From NCBI GenBank assembly GCA_041653615.1, contig JBAZEZ010000003.1:66102-130101 (forward strand): 64,000 nt of DNA, in the 5' to 3' direction. Below the pieces are notes generated by a model. It saw nothing but the letters and a program-made list of their open reading frames with translations. It did not search any database and was not told the DNA's origin. Shown here one piece after another: positions 51,652 to 59,975 of the stretch (the stretch's first letter is position 1; each line of letters opens with the position of its first letter). Origin of the DNA: JAHJUB01 sp041653615 [NCBI: Candidatus Ratteibacteria bacterium] (GTDB lineage: Bacteria; Ratteibacteria; UBA8468; MWAK01). A program made the position numbers and the translations under genes.

Positions 51652-54600
51652 ATGAAACGGAAATGGAGTTGGACTACTTTTTTTGTTCTCTCATTGTTTC
51701 TTTCTGTGTTCGTTCCCAACCCTGCATTTTCTGCCGAAACGAAAAAACCTTCCGTAGCGGTCCTCTGGTTTGAAAACAGGACACCTGACCGGAAATTGGA
51801 TTATTTAGACCAATTAATTCCAGATTTAATCACTGCGGAATCCTCCAAAATAGGCTTCTGCAATCTGCTGGAAAGGGAAGAGATTGAAAAAGCCCTGAAT
51901 GAGGTTATGCTTTCCAAACAGGGTTTTATGTCACCGATAGAAAAAAGCAGAGGAGGGATAGCGGAAACCACGGATTTTATTCTGAGCGGCTATTTTGAAC
52001 AGAAAGAAGAAAATCTGGTTGTTTCTGTACGGTTATATAACTGGAAAAAGGGAACAAGTCAAACAAAAGATTTTACCTATACCCTTTCTGAAATTAAGGA
52101 AAGGGCAGGGAAGGAAATAACAGCGTATTTGCAGACGAGCACAAATCTTAAGGAAGACAGCGAGAAAAGAGCGGCGACCATCCCAGAAAACGCCCGGATT
52201 ATTATTTTTTTGGATGTCAGACATACCTTTTTCAATTACGATGTTGTAGTGGATAATATAATTTACGACTATCCTCACGGAGTCATTCTTTTGGAGAAAC
52301 TAAAGGATGATTTTCAGTCAAGGGGAGTGTCCTGCGAGATTATCACCAACAAGGATGATTGGAACAGGATACTCCAGAAAAATCCAGTCCCGGCGCAACC
52401 CGCCAGAATTTACCAGATTTTCAGAAATGATATTTCTGCATCGTTAACAATTGCCATCCGAGATTTAGGTACAACCGACAGCCCAATTAATCCGCAGACT
52501 GCCGAATTGGGTAATATCAAAAGCAAGACATTATCTCCTACCTCTTCCCCTTTTTCCTCCCTTAAAGAGGATGATATTTTACAATACATTTTGGGTTCTG
52601 CCGGAAAAGAAACCTGTGGCGGGAATGAAACCTATTCCCCCAAAGTAGAGTCACTTATCTATTACGATAATTATTTAAGGCAAAAAGGATACGGAGATTA
52701 CGCCGCCGCCTACCAGGAAATCCTAAAGGCCTTATATCTCTATCCCGATTTCTCTTTCTACCGGTTTATCCTTAAGGAGTACTACTACAATTCGGGTAAA
52801 TACGAATTCTTTAAATCCGAAAAAGAGATGCAGGCAATCGAAACCTACCTGGGGCTCTCTTCCTGGAGCGAACATTTTTTGATTTATTCAGACACTCTTA
52901 GAATTTATATAATAAGTCTTGCCAGAAAGAGGATGCTTTCATCCGGAATTGCCGTACGGTTAGTTCCCCTAATGGAGAAAATTATTTATGAAGGTTACGA
53001 AAGCAAGGATTCAAAATGGAGAAAAACAGATTCTGCAGTTTTGCTTTCTCGTCTTTATCTCTTAGGGGAAGTAACAGAAATAAAATTAATAAATTTAAAG
53101 GAAAAGGGATTAATTTCAGAGGCAGAGTACCAAAATGACCTATGCTGGGCGTTCTTAATGAGTAAATTAAGTTTTACGAAAGAAGAAGGCCTGGAGTCTG
53201 TGAACCGGTCTCTTTCTTGGGGATTAGATTGGGAAAACTATTACAATTGGTATGAAAGAGGACTTCCATTCTTCCTGCCAGATTCGGTTTGGGGGCGGTT
53301 TAGACAGAGCATAGATAAGCAGAAAGAATTTCTATCTGTAGTTCAAGAGGCGGTGAGAAAGTATCCGGACGCCCTTGCAAATTGTTATGTTATCAAGAAT
53401 ATCCCCGGAGATTTTGACCACGATTTGGTTGAAAAAGAGTTAGCGAAGATTATAGAGAAAGTTCCTAATTCTTTGACTTCTCGCTGCATCAGAGGTGATT
53501 TGATAAGTAATGTTACGCCAAAGAGTATTCGTTCCCGTCTTGAATCTGAATTCGGTTTGAAGAGGGAAGCACCCGGGGAAGAAGTAGAGAAGAACAACCT
53601 ATTTTCACAGAAAACTAAGGAGACCAGAGTATTGGTGGACGCTGAATTAGAAGGCCTGAAGGAGACGTTAGATTCTATCGGCTGGGGCACGGATATTTTT
53701 TCCAAGGAAACGGATTTGAGCAATCTGTCCAAGTATAAACTTATCATTCTTCACTTCAATTCCTTCATCTCGGAGGACAAAAACGGCAGGTATGGTTTTC
53801 AGCCGTCTCTTTTTTCCCAAATAATAGCCGGGCTGGATAATGGGGTCTTTATCCTGATAATTCCTGGAAAAAGCGATAGGATTCCTGAAATTAACCCGTT
53901 CCTTTCCCAGTTCAATTGTTATGTTGACGATAAAAAAGAGTTTTATTCAGAAGCGGTCTTTGTGCCCGGCGTATTTAAGGATGTAATAGATACCCACCTG
54001 GATTATCATTCTTCAGTTTCGGATTCCCCGACCTGGAATTGGCAATGGGAAAAGTTTTTCATAAAAGGGCCGCCGATTTATGCTGAAAAAGGGAAGGTTA
54101 TTATTCAGAATGCAAATGGTTATCCGGTCGCCGTTTCAATTCCTTTGCCCAACGGCACCCTTATTCTTTCCGGCGAAATCTATGAACTTTTCAATATTCA
54201 CCTCTCCCGGTCTGGTTGTGAGTTATATAAAGGGCTTATCTTCCGCAATATCTGGCAGATACTGCTCAATAAAATGTTTGGCGGTGATTCGGTTCTTACC
54301 CCGGTTTCTACCATAAAGAAATTACAGGATTTTTACTGGGAATTCCGTCTTGCCGATAAAATTTTATCGGGAGGGGATTTGTTTGACCCGCTCTCAGGAT
54401 GGATTACGAGGAAGAGGTGGTCTGCCTTAGTTTCGCCGTTTTCAGAGGAACGGGTTTTTGCGTCTGCCGGGATACTTAAGGAGGTTTTAAAAGAAAACCC
54501 TGACCTGCAGATAAGAAATTATTGTTTCTTTCACCTGGGCCTCATCCGCCGTTTCCAAAAGCAAGATGAAGAGGCAATATCTTACTTTAAAAAAGCAAGA

Positions 54601-55236
54601 GAGAATGCCGTTAAATATGAAGATTCTTTGGTCGCCGCTTTCTTTTTGGCAGATACCCTCATCAGAAAGGATAATTTCAGCAAAGATGATTATGAATTAT
54701 GCAACAAGTATTGCAAAGAAGGAACGGGGATTAAAATAGGAAGGGGGGACAATTATTCCTTTTTGAGAAAAATGAGGTTTTATGATTTACAGGGAAGGCT
54801 TGAAGAAAAGGTAAAAAATTACGCCGGAGCAGTTGTTTCCTATGAGAAAATGGTGGCAATATCTGGACAAATGTATTCTTCCCAGTATGTGGCGTATGCT
54901 CTATGTCGCCGCGCCTGCCTTATTTATAAATCCGGCAACTTGGATGCAGCCGAAAAATCTCTTCTTGAATTAATTGGGAGTCTTTCCAATCCTAAGCCAG
55001 ACAGCTGGGCCGAATTTGATTTTTATTCCCAGGGCGAGAATGATTACGGATTAATTCCGGTACCGTTTGAAATAAAAGTCGCCTCTTATCTCTATTTACG
55101 TGAAATAGCAAAAAAAGAAAATAGGAAATTCTTGCATCAAACAGAACTGGAAGAGGTTATTCAGGCCGCGGAAAAAAGGAATTTCCCGAATAAAGATTTA
55201 CTATCGCAATTAAAAATTATCCTAAGGGGGAATTGA
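51652..55236 (+). CDS. Giant secreted protein: CsgG-like head, GATase-like middle, TPR tail
   Basis: 1194 residues from ATG 51652; the frame could open at TTG 51613 but that precedes the signal peptide (FFVLSLFLSVFVPNPAFSAE). Residues 25-170 repeat the CsgG-like pattern of the gene at 49887 (KPSVAVLWFENRTPDRKLDY, FCNLLEREEIEKALNEVMLS). A helical, TPR-like region follows. At about 660-880 there is an alpha/beta GATase-like domain (RVLVDAELEGLKETLDSIGW, YKLIILHFNSFISEDKNGRY). The C-terminus (about 930-1190) returns to TPR-like repeats (YCFFHLGLIRRFQKQDEEAI). No transmembrane segment beyond the signal. Function unknown; last gene of the operon. Confidence 0.6.
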   Translation: MKRKWSWTTFFVLSLFLSVFVPNPAFSAETKKPSVAVLWFENRTPDRKLDYLDQLIPDLITAESSKIGFCNLLEREEIEKALNEVMLSKQGFMSPIEKSRGGIAETTDFILSGYFEQKEENLVVSVRLYNWKKGTSQTKDFTYTLSEIKERAGKEITAYLQTSTNLKEDSEKRAATIPENARIIIFLDVRHTFFNYDVVVDNIIYDYPHGVILLEKLKDDFQSRGVSCEIITNKDDWNRILQKNPVPAQPARIYQIFRNDISASLTIAIRDLGTTDSPINPQTAELGNIKSKTLSPTSSPFSSLKEDDILQYILGSAGKETCGGNETYSPKVESLIYYDNYLRQKGYGDYAAAYQEILKALYLYPDFSFYRFILKEYYYNSGKYEFFKSEKEMQAIETYLGLSSWSEHFLIYSDTLRIYIISLARKRMLSSGIAVRLVPLMEKIIYEGYESKDSKWRKTDSAVLLSRLYLLGEVTEIKLINLKEKGLISEAEYQNDLCWAFLMSKLSFTKEEGLESVNRSLSWGLDWENYYNWYERGLPFFLPDSVWGRFRQSIDKQKEFLSVVQEAVRKYPDALANCYVIKNIPGDFDHDLVEKELAKIIEKVPNSLTSRCIRGDLISNVTPKSIRSRLESEFGLKREAPGEEVEKNNLFSQKTKETRVLVDAELEGLKETLDSIGWGTDIFSKETDLSNLSKYKLIILHFNSFISEDKNGRYGFQPSLFSQIIAGLDNGVFILIIPGKSDRIPEINPFLSQFNCYVDDKKEFYSEAVFVPGVFKDVIDTHLDYHSSVSDSPTWNWQWEKFFIKGPPIYAEKGKVIIQNANGYPVAVSIPLPNGTLILSGEIYELFNIHLSRSGCELYKGLIFRNIWQILLNKMFGGDSVLTPVSTIKKLQDFYWEFRLADKILSGGDLFDPLSGWITRKRWSALVSPFSEERVFASAGILKEVLKENPDLQIRNYCFFHLGLIRRFQKQDEEAISYFKKARENAVKYEDSLVAAFFLADTLIRKDNFSKDDYELCNKYCKEGTGIKIGRGDNYSFLRKMRFYDLQGRLEEKVKNYAGAVVSYEKMVAISGQMYSSQYVAYALCRRACLIYKSGNLDAAEKSLLELIGSLSNPKPDSWAEFDFYSQGENDYGLIPVPFEIKVASYLYLREIAKKENRKFLHQTELEEVIQAAEKRNFPNKDLLSQLKIILRGN

Positions 55237-55295
55237 CATCGTGGATAGGTCCACTTTGATTATACGCGGCCTAATTTTCTAGGGAAAGGTCATAT

Positions 55296-55652
55296 ATGAC
55301 CAAATCAATGTGGGGTTTGGCAATCGCGGCTATTTTGTCAAATATACTCGGATTTTTTCTTGGTTTTGAGGGAGTTGCCAGAATTCACCGTTTGCATCTT
55401 ATTCCCTTTAACGACGGTATGCAGTTTGTATTAAGTCCTTTTCCCTCTCCACCCAATTGGTTAGTATATGCATGGGCATACGGTTGGTTTTTTATTTGTT
55501 TGATAGCGTTTGCGCTCCCGTCCTTTTGCGTAATCTACTTAATTCGCCGCGAAAGATATTTTCTAGGATGGACGCTTCTTGCAATCACTACCTTGTGTTT
55601 GGCATGTAGCGGAGCATGGCTGTGGTTTTATGCTGTTTTCAATGAGGTATAA
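55296..55652 (+). CDS. Small membrane protein, unknown function
   Basis: 118 residues with three hydrophobic helices (about 5-25, 57-80 and 90-113). AGGGAAAGG lies just before the ATG. No family is recognised. It ends 2 bp before the right copy of the island direct repeat, so it could be the last gene of the island. Confidence 0.6.
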   Translation: MTKSMWGLAIAAILSNILGFFLGFEGVARIHRLHLIPFNDGMQFVLSPFPSPPNWLVYAWAYGWFFICLIAFALPSFCVIYLIRRERYFLGWTLLAITTLCLACSGAWLWFYAVFNEV

Positions 55653-55653
55653 A

Positions 55654-55690
55654 GTGACGGAGGAGGGAGTTGGCGCCGCTCGTCTTTCAC
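55654..55690 (+). repeat. Direct repeat, right copy (possible attachment site)
   Basis: GTGACGGAGGAGGGAGTTGG followed by CGCCGCTCGTCTTTCAC, 34 of 37 bases identical to 45939-45975. It carries the tRNA-Leu 3'-end sequence with two changes. Confidence 0.55.
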
Positions 55691-55730
55691 CCCAAAATCG
55701 CTGGTTCCTGTCACACTTAACAAGCCTCGT

Positions 55731-55759
55731 TTGACAAATTATACGGTATCGTATAGAAT
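55731..55759 (+). promoter_or_regulatory. Promoter with palindromic operator for the ATPase gene
   Basis: A perfect TTGACA (55731-55736), 17 bp, then TAGAAT (55754-55759). Between the boxes lies ATACG-GTAT-CGTAT (55741-55754), an inverted repeat placed to block polymerase. The start site would fall at about 55766, on the ATG itself, so the message is likely leaderless; no Shine-Dalgarno is seen. Confidence 0.68.
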
Positions 55760-55765
55760 GTCAGA

Positions 55766-57031
55766 ATGAACCTCAAACGCGCAGTATATAAGGAAATTAT
55801 CTCTGACATTGCCCGAAAAGAAATTGGAATTCTCATCGGGCCGCGCCAGGTCGGTAAGACCACGCTTTTAAGGGAACTGGCCCGATATTGCCGGAAAATA
55901 AAGGTTAATCATCGTTATTTTAATCTGGAAATGCCTGCCGACGCCCAGTATTTCTCCCGGGATTCCGGAGAGATACTAAAAGACTTTTGCCGGGGGAAAC
56001 AGGTTATTCTCATAGACGAATTTCACTATTTGTCCAACGCGACAAAATTGTTCAAATCAATATACGATGGTTGCGAAGGGGTAAAAGTCTATGCTTCCGG
56101 TTCTTCCGCGGTGGAGATGCACCGGCACCTCAAAGAAAGTCTGGCTGGCCGGCGGCGTCTTTACCGCCTCTTTCCGCTGTCATTTGCTGAATGGTTGCCG
56201 AGTAAATCTCCTAAAATTCGGCTGCCTAAAAACATCAATGACGAAGTTGCCTCCCGGACTCATTCTGTCTTAAGAAAACACTTGGAGGAGTATATCATTT
56301 TCGGAGGGCTGCCGGGATTGGTTCACGAGAAAGGAATCGACGCAAAGAAGCGTCTGCTCCTGGACCTAGTGGTGACCTACATTCAGAAGGATATCAAAGC
56401 GCTTTTGCGAGAAGAGGACATCCTCTCTTTTAATCGGTTGATTATTTTGTTGGCCGGACAGGAAGGCGGTCTCTTAAGTGAGAGTCACATTTCGCGGGAT
56501 CTTAATTATTCCCTGCGACAAGTCCGGAATGACTTAGCCATACTGAACCAGATGTTTCTGCTGGATATCCTGAAACCGTTCTTTACAAACCGGGGCCGGG
56601 AGTTGAAGCAAACTAATAAAATATACTATTTTGATACCGGGATACGGAATGCCATTCTGCGCGACTTCCGGGGATTGAACCAGAGGCCGGATAAAGGTGA
56701 ATTAATGGAAAGTTTTGTTTTGCACCAGATGCAGGAAAACCTGAAGGTTTCCCAGGAGATTTACTATTGGCGCACTCGGGAAAAGGACGAGGTCGATTTT
56801 GTTCTGGTTCAGGACCGGCTTCCGATTGCGGTTGAAGTCAAATCAAAAATGGACGCGATGGAAATACCTGCTGGAATCAAGCAATTCCTTAAGAAATACC
56901 CGGAATGCAAGCAGGCCGTGGTTTTAAATGACCATCTTTACGGGAATCTTAATTTTCAGAATAAAAACATACTATTTGCCCCGCATTATTACGCCTCGTT
57001 TATTCCATCTATTTTTGAGCGCAATGCCTGA
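55766..57031 (+). CDS. AAA-14/DUF4143-type ATPase
   Basis: 421 residues. The N-terminal AAA domain has Walker A GPRQVGKTTLLREL (about residue 26), Walker B QVILIDEFHYLSNATKLFKS (about 76) and sensor VYASGSSAVEMHRHLKESLA. A winged-helix part is followed by the C-terminal DUF4143 domain (ELMESFVLHQM near 310, YWRTREKDEVDFVL near 335), which carries a PD-(D/E)XK-like nuclease fold. These ATPases are common in accessory regions and are often called archaeal/bacterial ATPases of unknown function. Its single-gene, tightly controlled promoter suggests self-regulation. Confidence 0.9.
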   Translation: MNLKRAVYKEIISDIARKEIGILIGPRQVGKTTLLRELARYCRKIKVNHRYFNLEMPADAQYFSRDSGEILKDFCRGKQVILIDEFHYLSNATKLFKSIYDGCEGVKVYASGSSAVEMHRHLKESLAGRRRLYRLFPLSFAEWLPSKSPKIRLPKNINDEVASRTHSVLRKHLEEYIIFGGLPGLVHEKGIDAKKRLLLDLVVTYIQKDIKALLREEDILSFNRLIILLAGQEGGLLSESHISRDLNYSLRQVRNDLAILNQMFLLDILKPFFTNRGRELKQTNKIYYFDTGIRNAILRDFRGLNQRPDKGELMESFVLHQMQENLKVSQEIYYWRTREKDEVDFVLVQDRLPIAVEVKSKMDAMEIPAGIKQFLKKYPECKQAVVLNDHLYGNLNFQNKNILFAPHYYASFIPSIFERNA

Positions 57032-57085
57032 AATAAACGCGTGTAAAGATAAACATGGGATTTTTTGAAAGAGAAAGGCAGAACA

Positions 57086-58318
57086 ATGAGACTTAATCAA
57101 ATTTTGGCCGTGTCTTTACTCGGACTATCATTGTTTTCATTTCAACCAGAAAGTCTCGCCACGGAAGTTCATTTTATCGAAGTTTTTGTGCCATTGTTGG
57201 TTCCTCAGGAAGGATTGGTTGTTAGAAAAGTAATTTTTCAAACAGAGTATTCCACGCCAGAAAGCGAAATTATGGCTACCTGTTGGCCATATGTTGTCAA
57301 CAGTGTGCCGAATGAAAAAGCACCCCGTTACTGCAGAAGTGAAAACTTAAATGTCGCTTCCCTTTCTAACTTTAAAATTATCTCAAGTCCAAGTGGCGCT
57401 AAAGATGAAAGAAAGATAGTTGTTTTAGATGTTTCTAAAATGACAGACTTTTTTAACAATTTGCAGGAGAGGATGACGCCATGTACCAAGATGGAAATAC
57501 TTGAAACGACCGTGAAGGCCCTTGAACAAAATCTCCAAACAATGAAGATACAAAACTGCTTGGTGTCTTATGCCGGGAAGGAACTCCACCCGGAAGCGGA
57601 CTGGAGCAAATTGCCGAAAATGTTGAATGTGGTTTCTTATCAAGCAGGTGTTAAAAAAGAATCGAGAGGGTTTCAAAAAACAATAGAACGATATCAACAT
57701 GATTCAACCGGCACCAAAAGAATAAAGGAGAATACCCTCGTTTTCGAAGAGGACCTTGATGGTGATGGCAAAAAGGACAAAGTCTTAATTCTACCGCATG
57801 ATTCTGAATATGATATTTTCATCAACGATAAAAAAGTGTTTTCGGATCGCATCATAGATCCCGGCGTTGACGAGACGGGAATAGTTGATATTGACGAGAA
57901 AGATAAATTTAAAGAAATATACGTTTTTAGCATGGGCCCAAGCGATGACCCAACCGACCACTATTATCATTACAATGGAAAGGATTGTATCTTTATTGGA
58001 GAAATTTGCAGTTCTTCGTCCATCAGCGGAGATGGTTTTATATACACGGAAGACTGGTGGGGTTCATGGCGCCGGCATGATAAGTATTTTATTGATGACG
58101 AATACCACCTTAAACCAATGCCGCAACCTTTCTACTGGGTCGGAATTTTCGTAAAAGTCGGCAAACCGTTCCCCCTTTTTTCCTCTTCCAACAAGAAATC
58201 TCAGGTTATCGAAACAGTAGTGCTTGGCGATGAATTATTAATCGTCTTGGAGAAAGGCGATTGGCTGTTGGTGAAAACACGAAAAATATTCTGGGGTGGG
58301 CTTCTTACAAAGATTTAG
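57086..58318 (+). CDS. Secreted protein with calcium-binding-like repeat and frameshifted SH3-like end
   Basis: 410 residues from ATG 57086 (signal peptide LAVSLLGLSLFSFQPESLA). A central segment DLDGDGKKDKVLILPHDSEY (near residue 225) resembles FG-GAP/EF-hand-like metal-binding repeats. The C-terminus enters a bacterial SH3-like domain (GDELLIVLEKGDWLLVKT) but then reads RKIFWGGLLTKI and stops. One base shift at the A-run 58282-58286 would instead give KNILGWASYKDLDEGCPD and end at 58353, a typical SH3b ending. I infer a one-A deletion in the run. Function unknown. Confidence 0.6.
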   Translation: MRLNQILAVSLLGLSLFSFQPESLATEVHFIEVFVPLLVPQEGLVVRKVIFQTEYSTPESEIMATCWPYVVNSVPNEKAPRYCRSENLNVASLSNFKIISSPSGAKDERKIVVLDVSKMTDFFNNLQERMTPCTKMEILETTVKALEQNLQTMKIQNCLVSYAGKELHPEADWSKLPKMLNVVSYQAGVKKESRGFQKTIERYQHDSTGTKRIKENTLVFEEDLDGDGKKDKVLILPHDSEYDIFINDKKVFSDRIIDPGVDETGIVDIDEKDKFKEIYVFSMGPSDDPTDHYYHYNGKDCIFIGEICSSSSISGDGFIYTEDWWGSWRRHDKYFIDDEYHLKPMPQPFYWVGIFVKVGKPFPLFSSSNKKSQVIETVVLGDELLIVLEKGDWLLVKTRKIFWGGLLTKI

Positions 58319-58432
58319 ATGAAGGGTGTCCCGACCTTCCAAGAGCAGATTGATTGAAAGAAACAGAAATAATTATGGTGAGGTAATTTCTCATGTTTGG
58401 CGAAATATACCTGATATGGCAATTATTAAAAT

Positions 58433-59710
58433 ATGAGAACAAGCATGGATATTTTTATTAAACGAATTAAAAAATATCCAAAAACAAATTTTATTCTTCT
58501 TATCATTGTTTTTTTGACCGCCACAGTATACGCGGGAGAAGTGGGTTTTAAAAGAACCGCGTTAGAAAAACTTATTGGCCGGTTTGACTCCGCCACATGC
58601 AAAAGGGGTACATTCACAGTCAGTTCAGATGGCATACGCGTAGCATGGATAGAGAAAGTTGGAGGAAATGAACTGGCCGTGGTGGATGGCCACCAAGGGA
58701 AAGCATATAAAACAATCGGCAGCGATATAGGAGAAAGCGGCCTGGAAGGTCCGCCTGTATTTAGTCCTGACAGCAAGAAAGTAGCGTATGCAGCTGATAT
58801 AGGTCATGGATGTCGCATCGTAGAAAACGAGCAGGAAGGAAAATATGTTTCCATTGGACCGATTATCTATAGCCCTGACAGCAGATTTCTTGCATATCCG
58901 GGTCGGGTCGATGGAAAATGGTTTATCGTAGTGAATGAACAAGAACGCGAGAAATGCAACCATCCTAGAAATATCGTTTTCAGTCCGGATAGTAAAAGAT
59001 TGGTCTATTCGGACTCAACCCAAAATGATGACGAGTGGTTTATCGTCGTGAACGGACAGGAAAGAAAATATTACGACGGTTTCGTAGGAGACATTTTTCT
59101 CAGCCCGGATAGTCAAAGAGCGGCGTATCTTGTGGAGCCAAAAGCCCGCGGGCGTTTTGTTGTGATAGATGGGCAGGAAATAAGTGGTGATGCACAATTA
59201 GGGCCGACCGTTTTCAGCCCGGACAGTAAAAAGGTGGCTCATGTAATGTTTTCAAGTGGAAAACAAAGGCACAAGGAGTTTATGGTAGTAAATGGACAGA
59301 AAGAAAAAGAATATAACGAAATCAGGAGAGATTTAATATTCAGTCCGGACAGTAAGCATCTGGCATATGTGGTCAAAAATTCCTACACCGAAGAATTAGT
59401 TGTGGTGGATGGACAAGAAGGAAAACCTTATTGCTCGATTGGAAATGAAGTGGGCGTAGGCGGCGTTTCTGGCCGTCCTGCCTTCAGCCCGGACAGTAAG
59501 AAACTGGCGTATGTGGCCGATACGGGCCACGGATGTTGTGTAGTTGTAAATGAAAAAGAGGAGAAATATTACGATTTCGTGAGTCCTTGTGTCTTTAGTC
59601 CGGATAGCAAACGACTGGCCTATACAGCCGGTTCCGGACAAAAACGGGATGTGTGGTCGGCCACCAGAGAGCGTTTCGCAGTGATTGATGGCAGCGAGGG
59701 AAAACTATAA
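58433..59710 (+). CDS. Secreted TolB-like beta-propeller protein (5' part of frameshifted gene)
   Basis: 425 residues with a membrane anchor or signal peptide (IKKYPKTNFILLIIVFLTATVYA). At least eight blades carry the motif FSPDSKKVAY or a near match, alternating with VVVDGQEGK-Y strands, as in WD40/PD40-like (TolB) propellers. The reading frame stops at 59710 (GAT GGC AGC GAG GGA AAA CTA TAA). The next blade continues in another frame from about 59704, so the gene is split by one extra base. No Shine-Dalgarno is seen at the start. Likely a periplasmic protein-binding propeller. Confidence 0.72.
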   Translation: MRTSMDIFIKRIKKYPKTNFILLIIVFLTATVYAGEVGFKRTALEKLIGRFDSATCKRGTFTVSSDGIRVAWIEKVGGNELAVVDGHQGKAYKTIGSDIGESGLEGPPVFSPDSKKVAYAADIGHGCRIVENEQEGKYVSIGPIIYSPDSRFLAYPGRVDGKWFIVVNEQEREKCNHPRNIVFSPDSKRLVYSDSTQNDDEWFIVVNGQERKYYDGFVGDIFLSPDSQRAAYLVEPKARGRFVVIDGQEISGDAQLGPTVFSPDSKKVAHVMFSSGKQRHKEFMVVNGQKEKEYNEIRRDLIFSPDSKHLAYVVKNSYTEELVVVDGQEGKPYCSIGNEVGVGGVSGRPAFSPDSKKLAYVADTGHGCCVVVNEKEEKYYDFVSPCVFSPDSKRLAYTAGSGQKRDVWSATRERFAVIDGSEGKL

Positions 59711-59948
59711 TGCCATAGGGGGCATCGTTTTCAGTCCAGATAGCAAACACGTTGCTTACTGGGCAAGGATCGGCAACAAGGAGTGCGTTGTATTAGACGG
59801 TCAAGAAGGCAAATATTATGATGTTTATCGTTTTATTGGCGACGAAAGAGTGTTCTTTGATTTTTCTGAAAACATCCACTATTTTGCCGTGCAGAAGGGC
59901 AAACTTTATTTTATCGAAGAAACGATAGGAAAGAACACGAAGAAATAA
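59707..59948 (+). pseudogene. 3' part of the frameshifted beta-propeller gene
   Basis: The frame from about 59707 gives YNAIGGIVFSPDSKHVAYWA followed by VVLDGQEGKYYDVYRF, the expected next blade, and ends at 59948. Together with the upstream part the intact protein would be about 505 residues. Whether this is a mutation, programmed frameshift or sequence error cannot be told from the text alone. Confidence 0.75.
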
Positions 59949-59975
59949 AATTTAGAACTCAACACCAACAGTTCT

